Part shown: positions 58,123 to 64,000 of the stretch, in pieces | Layout: every line of letters begins with the position of its first letter | Position numbering within the stretch: the first letter of the stretch is position 1 | Assembly: GCF_028473605.1 (NCBI RefSeq) | Contig: NZ_CP097267.1 | Location: 1,058,501-1,122,500 of the forward strand | DNA from: Acidovorax sp. NCPPB 3576 | GTDB lineage: Bacteria; Pseudomonadota; Gammaproteobacteria; Burkholderiales; Burkholderiaceae_C | Direction: 5' to 3' | DNA: 64,000 nucleotides | Position numbers and translations under genes: made by a program | The notes under the pieces: model-generated | Databases searched by the model: none | The model's input: only the letters and a program-made list of their open reading frames with translations | What the model was told of the DNA's origin: nothing

Positions 58123-58815
58123 TCACGGCATGACCCAGCGGTCCGCCGCTGCCCGGATGTGCGAGCGCATGGCCGATTCCGCCAGCAAGGGGTCGCGCGC
58201 CGCGAGGCAGCGGTAGATCTGCTCATGCTCGGCCAGGGCCGCATGCCACGTTGGCTGGCCTTCCAGTCGCTCGCGCATGTGGCTGGCCAGCGGCCCGCGG
58301 CGCTCGTCGAACAGGCTGCCCACCAGTCGCACCAGCACCGAGTTGCCGGTCATCTCCGCGATGCGCACGTGGAACTCGCGGTCGTGCTCCAGCACGTCGC
58401 GCCCGGCCGCGATGTCGGCGCGCATGGCGTCGATGCTCGCCTGCACGCGGGCGAGGCCCTCCGGCGTGGCATGCACGCACGCCAGCACGATGACCGCCCC
58501 CTCCACCGCACCGCGCGCCTGCATCAGCTCGGCCGGGCTCTCGCCCATGGACGGGGGCAGGGCGGAGCGCCGCAGCGCGCGGCTGCACACGTACACGCCC
58601 GAGCCCATGCGGATCTCCACGCTGCCTTCGATCTCCAGCGCGATCAGCGCCTCGCGCAGCGAGGGGCGTGACACGCCCAGCTGCTGCGCCAGATCGCGCT
58701 CGGGCGGCAGGCGGCTGCCTTCCCGGTAGTCGCCCTGCTGGATCAACAGGCGCACCTTGTCCGCGATCTGGTGGTACAGGCGCCGGGATTCGAAGGCTTT
58801 GGAAGAATCGATCAT
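58123..58815 (-). CDS. FadR-type GntR transcriptional regulator
   Basis: 230 residues. A winged helix at about 12-75 (RLPPERDLAQQLGVSRPSLREAL, in parts: LPPERDLAQQLGVSRPSLR) is followed by an all-helical FCD ligand domain with metal-type residues (DREFH, HxxI, HEQIYR). The start at 58815 (MIDSSKAFESRRLY) is preferred; an ATG 78 bp upstream overlaps the operator. It is divergent from the ABC importer and dehydrogenase genes and probably represses them until a sugar acid or related ligand binds. Confidence 0.9.
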   Translation of the reverse strand: MIDSSKAFESRRLYHQIADKVRLLIQQGDYREGSRLPPERDLAQQLGVSRPSLREALIALEIEGSVEIRMGSGVYVCSRALRRSALPPSMGESPAELMQARGAVEGAVIVLACVHATPEGLARVQASIDAMRADIAAGRDVLEHDREFHVRIAEMTGNSVLVRLVGSLFDERRGPLASHMRERLEGQPTWHAALAEHEQIYRCLAARDPLLAESAMRSHIRAAADRWVMP

Positions 58816-58831
58816 CAAGGGAATGGTGAAA

Positions 58832-58857
58832 TTGGCCAGACCATATGGCCTGACCAA
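58832..58857. promoter_or_regulatory. Imperfect 26-bp palindrome, likely GntR autoregulatory operator
   Basis: Centred on CATATG, with arms TTGGCCAGAC and GGCCTGACCAA that pair except at four positions. It lies 16 bp upstream of the chosen gntR start. It contains TGGCCTGACCA (58846-58856), nearly the same as TGGCCTTACCA in the palindrome at 58943-58984. Confidence 0.65.
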
Positions 58858-58942
58858 AAAAGGGATTGCGCGCAGTGTAGGGGGTGAATTCACCAGATTC
58901 CAAGCATTGGATCGCTGAAAGCCCTGCGGCTGGGGTTAACCC

Positions 58943-58983
58943 GGTAAGGCCAATTTGAATTTGGCGCTCAAATTGGCCTTACC
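58943..58983. promoter_or_regulatory. Perfect 16-bp inverted repeat before the ABC importer genes
   Basis: GGTAAGGCCAATTTGA (58943-58958), nine bases, TCAAATTGGCCTTACC (58968-58983). It ends 48 bp before the first permease start. Shares the TGGCCTkACCA core with the gntR-proximal palindrome, so the same regulator probably binds both. A hairpin role in RNA cannot be excluded. Confidence 0.7.
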
Positions 58984-59031
58984 AGAAACCCCTGCGATGG
59001 GCCGCCGAGCGGTCCGAACGCCGACACTGCC

Positions 59032-59715
59032 TTGAACTACGCTTTCGACTTCTCCGCGCCGCTGGCCTACTGGCCCGACCTCCTGGCAGGGGCGTGGACC
59101 ACGCTGTCGCTGTCGCTGGCATCGACCTTCTTCGGCTTCCTGGTGGGCGTGTTCTGCGCCCTGGCCAACACCGGCCGCTCGCGCTGGCTGGCCCGGCTGG
59201 CGGGGGTGTACATCGAGGTCATCCGCAACACGCCGCTGCTGGTGCAGGTGTTCATCGTGTACTTCGGGCTGGCCTCGCTGGGCCTGCAGGTGGGCGCGTT
59301 CACGGCGGCCATCGTGGCGCTGGTGGTGAACGTGGGGGCCTACACCAGCGAGATCGTGCGGGCGGGCATCGAGTCGATTCCCAAAAGCCAGCTGGAGGCG
59401 GCCGAGTGCATGGGCCTGTCGCGCTGGCAGACGCTGCGCCACGTGGTGCTGCCGCCGGCCATCGAGCGCGTGTACCCGGCGCTGTCCAGCCAGTACGTGC
59501 TGCTGATGCTTGCCTCGTCGATCTGCTCGCAGATCTCGGCGGAGGAACTGACGGCGGTCGCCAACCGCATCCAGTCGGACACCTTCCGCTCGGTGGAGAC
59601 CTATCTCATCGTGGCCGCGGCGTATCTGGCGATGTCGCTGGTGATGCGCGGCGCGCTGTGGCTGGTGGCCATGGTCGCCTTCCCGCGCCGCCGGCGTCTG
59701 GGCACCCCCCTTTGA
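59032..59715 (+). CDS. Polar-amino-acid-type ABC permease 1
   Basis: 227-residue inner-membrane permease (HisM/GlnP type) with about five helices. N-terminal YWPDLLAGAWTTLSLSLAS and the EAA loop EAAECMGLSRWQTLRHVVLP are clear; the latter contacts the ATPase. Starts with TTG at 59032; no in-frame ATG fits upstream. First gene of a four-gene importer operon behind the palindrome. Confidence 0.92.
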   Translation: MNYAFDFSAPLAYWPDLLAGAWTTLSLSLASTFFGFLVGVFCALANTGRSRWLARLAGVYIEVIRNTPLLVQVFIVYFGLASLGLQVGAFTAAIVALVVNVGAYTSEIVRAGIESIPKSQLEAAECMGLSRWQTLRHVVLPPAIERVYPALSSQYVLLMLASSICSQISAEELTAVANRIQSDTFRSVETYLIVAAAYLAMSLVMRGALWLVAMVAFPRRRRLGTPL

Positions 59716-59733
59716 AAGCCGCAGGCACGCACC

Positions 59734-60367
59734 ATGGGCTTTCTCAACGCATCGCACTTTCAATTCCTGTTCAACGGCCTGCTGTGGACCGTGGGGCTTT
59801 CGCTGCTGGCGTTCGCCGGCGGCGGGCTGCTCGGCTTTGCCGTGGCGCTCGGCAGCTCGTACGGGCCACGCTGGTCGCGCCTGGCCGTGTCTCTCTACAT
59901 CAAGCTGATCCAGGGCACGCCGCTCCTGGTGCTGCTGCCGCTGGCGTATTTCGGCCTGCCCTCGCTCGGGTTCGACGTGGCGCCGCTCACGGCGGCGGCG
60001 CTGGCGCTGTCGATCTACGTGTCGGCCTACCTGGGCGAGATCTGGCGCGGCTGCATCGAGTCGGTGCCGCGCACGCAGGCCGAGGCCGCCGAGTGCCTGG
60101 CCCTGCGCTGGCACCAGCGCGTGTGGCACGTGATCCTGCCGCAGGCCGTGAAGATCGCCACGCCGCCCACCGTGGGCTTCATGGTGCAGATCGTCAAGAA
60201 CACCTCGCTGGCCTCGGCCATCGGCTTCGTGGAGCTGGCGCGCGCGGGTCAGATCATCAACAACTCCACCTTTGAGCCGTTCGTGATCTTCGTGATCGTG
60301 GCGGCCCTGTATTTCGCCCTGTGTTACCCGCTGTCGGTGCTGAGCCGGCGCCTGGAGAGGAGCTTTC

Positions 60368-60384
<17 letters not shown>
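59734..60384 (+). CDS. Polar-amino-acid-type ABC permease 2
   Basis: 216-residue second permease with the same fold. EAA loop EAAECLALRWHQRVWHVILP, and IKLIQGTPLLVLLPLAYFGLP typical of the family. It pairs with the preceding permease as a heterodimer. Its end overlaps the ATPase gene by 17 bp. Confidence 0.92.
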
Positions 60385-61096
<712 letters not shown>

Positions 61097-61175
61097 CGCT
61101 GCCATCGGTCCCAACCGAGCCCCGCGCGAGACGGGGCCGGCCCCAACCCTTCCTTTTCAAACGGAGACAAGCCCC

Positions 61176-61952
61176 ATGACCACACCGCGTTCCTTCCTGC
61201 TGCGCACCCTGCTGGCCTCGGCCGCCCTGATGGCCTTCGGCGCCGGCAGTGCCCATGCCGATCTGCTCAAGGACATCCGCGAGGCCAAGAAGATCCGCAT
61301 CGCCCTGGACACCGGATCGCCGCCCTACGGCTTCGTGGACGACGCGATGAAGCCCGTGGGCTCCGACGTGGAGACCGCGCAGCTGCTGGCGCAGGACCTG
61401 GGCGTGGCCCTGGAGATGGTGCAGACCACCAGCCCCAACCGCATCCCGTTCCTGCAGACGGGCAAGGCCGACATCGTGGTCGCCTCGCTGTCGGTCACGC
61501 CCGAGCGCGAGAAGGTCATCGACTTTTCGGTGCCCTACGCGCAGATCCTCGCCGTGGTCGCCGCCCCGAAGGCCGCGGACATCAAGGGCTTCGACGACCT
61601 GCAGGGCAAGCGCGTGGCCACCACGCGCGGCTCCAACAACGACAAGGTCGTCACGCAAGGCGCCAAGGGCGCGCAGATCGTGCGCTTCGACGATGACGCC
61701 ACGCTGGTCACCGCGGCGGTGAGCGGGCAGGCCGACATCATCGCCACCTCGCCCGCCATCGTGAACACGGTGCTCGCCAAATCGCCCCAGAAAGACCTGG
61801 TGCAGAAGTTCGTCATGCAGAAGGTGCCGCTCGGCGTCGGCCTGCGCAAGAACGAGCCCGAGCTGAAGGCCTGGATCAACGACTGGATCACCAGGAACAC
61901 GGAGAACGGCAAGCTCGTGGCGATCTACAAGAAGTACCACGGCGGCAACTGA
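61176..61952 (+). CDS. ABC importer substrate-binding protein, family 3
   Basis: 258 residues with a signal peptide (cleavage near AHA-DLL). SBP_bac_3 blocks: KKIRIALDTGSPPYGFVDD, PVGSDVETAQLLAQDLG, GKADIVVASLSVTPER and GVGLRKNEPELKAWIND. Start ATG 61176 behind CGGAGA. The family mostly binds amino acids, but the neighbouring sugar-acid enzymes make a sugar acid or conjugate possible. Confidence 0.92.
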   Translation: MTTPRSFLLRTLLASAALMAFGAGSAHADLLKDIREAKKIRIALDTGSPPYGFVDDAMKPVGSDVETAQLLAQDLGVALEMVQTTSPNRIPFLQTGKADIVVASLSVTPEREKVIDFSVPYAQILAVVAAPKAADIKGFDDLQGKRVATTRGSNNDKVVTQGAKGAQIVRFDDDATLVTAAVSGQADIIATSPAIVNTVLAKSPQKDLVQKFVMQKVPLGVGLRKNEPELKAWINDWITRNTENGKLVAIYKKYHGGN

Positions 61953-62011
61953 GCCAGCGGCTCAGTCCACCGACCCACCCACCCCTCTTTTTCCTGCATT
62001 GCGAGCCTCCC

Positions 62012-63022
62012 ATGCTGACCGTCATCTGTGAAACCCCTGGCACCCTGCGCGCCGTGGAGCGCGAACGCCCCGTGCGCGGCGAGGGCGAAGTGCTGCTGCG
62101 CGTCAAGCGCGTGGGCGTGTGCGGCACCGACCTGCACATCTATACGGGCAACCAGCCGTTCCTGCAGTACCCGCGGGTGATGGGGCACGAACTGTCGGGC
62201 GTGGTGGAAGAGGCCGTGCCCGGCGGGCGCCTGGCGGTGGGCGACGTGGTCTATGTCATGCCTTACCTCTCGTGCGGCACCTGCGTGGCCTGCCGGCAGG
62301 GCAAGACCAATTGCTGCGTCAACATCCAGGTGCTGGGCGTGCACCGCGACGGCGCCTTCACCGAATACCTGTCGCTGCCCGAAGCCTTCGTGCACAAGGC
62401 AGACGGCGCGACGCTGGACCAGGCCGCGATGATCGAGTTCCTCGCCATCGGCGCGCACGCCGTGCGCCGGGGCAATGTGCAGCCCGGCCAGCGCGTGCTG
62501 GTGGTGGGCGCCGGCCCGATCGGCATGGCCGCCATGATCTTCGCGAAGCTGCGCGGCGCCGAGGTGACCGCCATCGACGGCCGGCAGGACCGCGTGGCCT
62601 TTTGCCAGCGCGAGCTGGGCGTGGCCCATGCCGTGGCGCTGGGCGAAGGCGACGAGGCGCAGCTGTCCGCGGCCACGGGCGGCGAGTTCTACGACCAGGT
62701 GTTCGACGCCACGGGCAATGCCAAGGCCATCGAGCGCGGCTTCGGCTTCGTGGCGCACGGCGGCACCTACGTGCTGATCTCGGTGGTGCGCGACACCATC
62801 ACCTTCTCCGACCCCGAGTTCCACAAGCGCGAGACCACGCTGCTGGGCAGCCGCAACGCCACCACCGAAGACTTCGAGACCGTGCTGGCCGCCATGCGCG
62901 CGGGCCAGGTGCCCACGGCCGCGCTCAACACGCACCGCATGGCCCTGGCCGACGTGCCGGCCGATTTCGCACGGCTGCTGGACCCCGCCCAGGGCGTGGT
63001 CAAGGCCCTGGTGGAAGTCTGA
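62012..63022 (+). CDS. Zinc-dependent dehydrogenase (idonate/gulonate-type MDR)
   Basis: 336-residue medium-chain dehydrogenase. Catalytic zinc site Cys in GVCGTDLH and His-Glu in MGHELSG; structural zinc cysteines in SCGTCVACRQGKTNCC; NAD loop VVGAGPIGMAA. Closest in feel to RspB / L-gulonate or L-idonate 5-dehydrogenases. Probably oxidises a sugar acid. It is followed after 13 bp by a tagaturonate-reductase-like gene and preceded by the importer. Confidence 0.88.
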   Translation: MLTVICETPGTLRAVERERPVRGEGEVLLRVKRVGVCGTDLHIYTGNQPFLQYPRVMGHELSGVVEEAVPGGRLAVGDVVYVMPYLSCGTCVACRQGKTNCCVNIQVLGVHRDGAFTEYLSLPEAFVHKADGATLDQAAMIEFLAIGAHAVRRGNVQPGQRVLVVGAGPIGMAAMIFAKLRGAEVTAIDGRQDRVAFCQRELGVAHAVALGEGDEAQLSAATGGEFYDQVFDATGNAKAIERGFGFVAHGGTYVLISVVRDTITFSDPEFHKRETTLLGSRNATTEDFETVLAAMRAGQVPTAALNTHRMALADVPADFARLLDPAQGVVKALVEV

Positions 63023-63035
63023 GGAACGCGCGGCC

Positions 63036-64000
63036 ATGGTCCAACCCATCCTCCAGTTCGGCACCAGCCGGTTCCTGCAGGCGCACGTCGATCTGTTCGT
63101 GTCCGAGGCGCTCGCGGGCGCCCCCGGCGCGGGCGATGCGCTGGGCGGCATCACCGTGGTGCAGACCACCGACCGCCCCGACGGCGCGGCCCGCATCGCG
63201 GCGCTGGCGCGCGGCGCGGGCTACCCCGTGCGCATCCGGGGTCTCGCCGGCGGCGAGCGCGTGGACCGCACCGTGCAGTGCACGGCGGTGCGCGAGGCCT
63301 GGCAGGCTGCCACGCACTGGCCCGAGCTGCGCGCCGCCGTGGCCGGCGAGGTGCGCGTGATCGTCTCCAACACGGCAGACCGCGGCTACCTGCTTGACGA
63401 CCGCGATGACCGCGACGACCGCGATGACCGCGACGGCCCCGCCGCGCTGCGCCCGGGCAGCGCGCCGCCGCACAGCTTTCCCGCCAAGCTGCTGGTGCTG
63501 CTGCACGGGCGCTGGCAGGCCGCGCCGCAGGCGCCGATCACGCTGCTGCCGTGCGAACTGGTCGAGCGCAACGGCGACGTGCTGCGCGATGTGGTCGCGG
63601 GCCTGGCGCGCCAATGGGCGCTGCCGGCCGAATGCATCGAGTGGCTCACGGCGCACTGCGTGTGGGCCAACTCGCTGGTGGACCGCATCGTGTCCGAGGC
63701 CATCGAGCCCGTGGGCGCGGTGGCCGAGCCCTATGCCGTGTGGGTGGTCGAGCGCCACCCGCGCCTCACGCTGCCGTGCACGCACCCGGCCATCGTGCTC
63801 ACCGACGACCTGGCGTTCTACGAGCGGCTCAAGCTGCTGCTGCTCAACGCCGGCCACACCTACCTGGCCGAGCACTGGCAGCGGGACGGGCGCGCCGCCG
63901 GCGAGACCGTGCGCGAGGCCATGGCCGACGTCGCGCTGCGCGCCGGGCTGGAGGCGCTGTGGGCCGAAGAGATCCTGCCCGTGTTCGGCGCCCTGGGCGC
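63036..64000 (+). CDS. Tagaturonate reductase / mannitol dehydrogenase family (3' end outside)
   Basis: First 321 residues of a polyol-specific long-chain dehydrogenase, running off the window. N-terminal LQFGTSRFLQAHVDLFVSEA is the family NAD region. VIVSNTADRGY, LLPCELVERNGD, CVWANSLVDRIVSE and LKLLLLNAGHTYLAEH (catalytic Lys and His region) match UxaB/tagaturonate reductases. With the dehydrogenase and GntR regulator it suggests uptake and catabolism of a hexuronate or aldonate. An insertion of four DRD units at residues 122-133 is odd. Confidence 0.87.
   Translation, partial: MVQPILQFGTSRFLQAHVDLFVSEALAGAPGAGDALGGITVVQTTDRPDGAARIAALARGAGYPVRIRGLAGGERVDRTVQCTAVREAWQAATHWPELRAAVAGEVRVIVSNTADRGYLLDDRDDRDDRDDRDGPAALRPGSAPPHSFPAKLLVLLHGRWQAAPQAPITLLPCELVERNGDVLRDVVAGLARQWALPAECIEWLTAHCVWANSLVDRIVSEAIEPVGAVAEPYAVWVVERHPRLTLPCTHPAIVLTDDLAFYERLKLLLLNAGHTYLAEHWQRDGRAAGETVREAMADVALRAGLEALWAEEILPVFGALG
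63399..63434 (+). repeat. Four 9-bp tandem units within the reductase gene
   Basis: GACCGCGAT/C repeated four times, in frame, encoding Asp-Arg-Asp four times. It lies between the NTADRGYL segment and an Ala/Pro-rich loop, probably a surface loop. Unit length keeps the frame, so slippage would change loop length only. Confidence 0.9.

Noticed and set aside
63399..63434. Short tandem repeat as a CRISPR array
   Set aside because: Units are 9 bp with no spacers and lie within a coding frame.

Overview
The window is high-GC bacterial DNA with tightly packed genes. Gene content and order point to a member of the Comamonadaceae, most like Acidovorax/Paracidovorax: hisA and hisF-hisI-hisE followed by patatin, HIT and tatABC genes, a pel locus, tctBA, and a HrpX-type PIP box. 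I recognised no rRNA, tRNA or CRISPR array, although I could not run a scanner.

Region by region. (a) 1-402 is the 3' end of hisA. (b) 579-15870 (minus) is a complete Pel exopolysaccharide operon, pelABCDEFG, ending in two paralogous Spherulin-4-like (GH135-related) lipoproteins. Divergent from pelA is a UDP-hexose 4-epimerase that probably supplies UDP-GalNAc. (c) 17245-19601 holds a dicarboxylate symporter and a hexose-6-phosphate mutarotase. (d) 19657-25505 resumes the histidine operon (hisF, a small lipoprotein, hisI, hisE) and runs on through a membrane protein, a patatin, a HIT protein and tatABC. The his operon is therefore split by about 19 kb. (e) 25791-31234 holds a membrane-anchored Deg protease, an MFS carrier, a GFA protein, a DraG-like hydrolase and a Nif3-family protein. 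(f) 31341-35520 (minus) is a MoxR/DUF58/VWA module plus a second trypsin-like protease. (g) 35679-42190 holds TatD, a deoxyinosine glycosylase, a spermidine-synthase-like protein, a GspE-type ATPase and TctBA, closed by a clear terminator.

(h) 42249-45405 is an accessory stretch. It contains a PIP-box-driven candidate type III effector with a Cys/His/Asp arrangement, then a DUF6402 toxin-like gene with two tandem copies of a candidate immunity gene, one of them frameshifted. (i) 45677-48632 holds a DMT transporter, an atypical SDR and a Tlde1-like L,D-transpeptidase effector candidate with a membrane partner. (j) 48841-52953 looks like a purine-nitrogen locus: ureD, a nucleobase deaminase and an NMT1-type binding protein on the minus strand, and a 2OG-Fe(II) dioxygenase on the plus strand. 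Between the divergent genes lie two back-to-back copies of what appears to be the NMT1-motif (xanthine) riboswitch. (k) 52972-58035 is a phosphorelay: binding protein and PAS histidine kinase on one side, HTH-REC and REC-Hpt proteins on the other, around an AT-rich palindrome. (l) 58123-64000 is a GntR regulator, a four-gene polar-amino-acid-type ABC importer, a zinc dehydrogenase and the start of a tagaturonate-reductase-like gene, with related operator palindromes in front of the regulator and the transporter.

All functions are inferred from reading the sequence; no database search was run. The most notable points are the paired riboswitches, the Pel-linked lipoprotein hydrolases and the PIP-box effector candidate.
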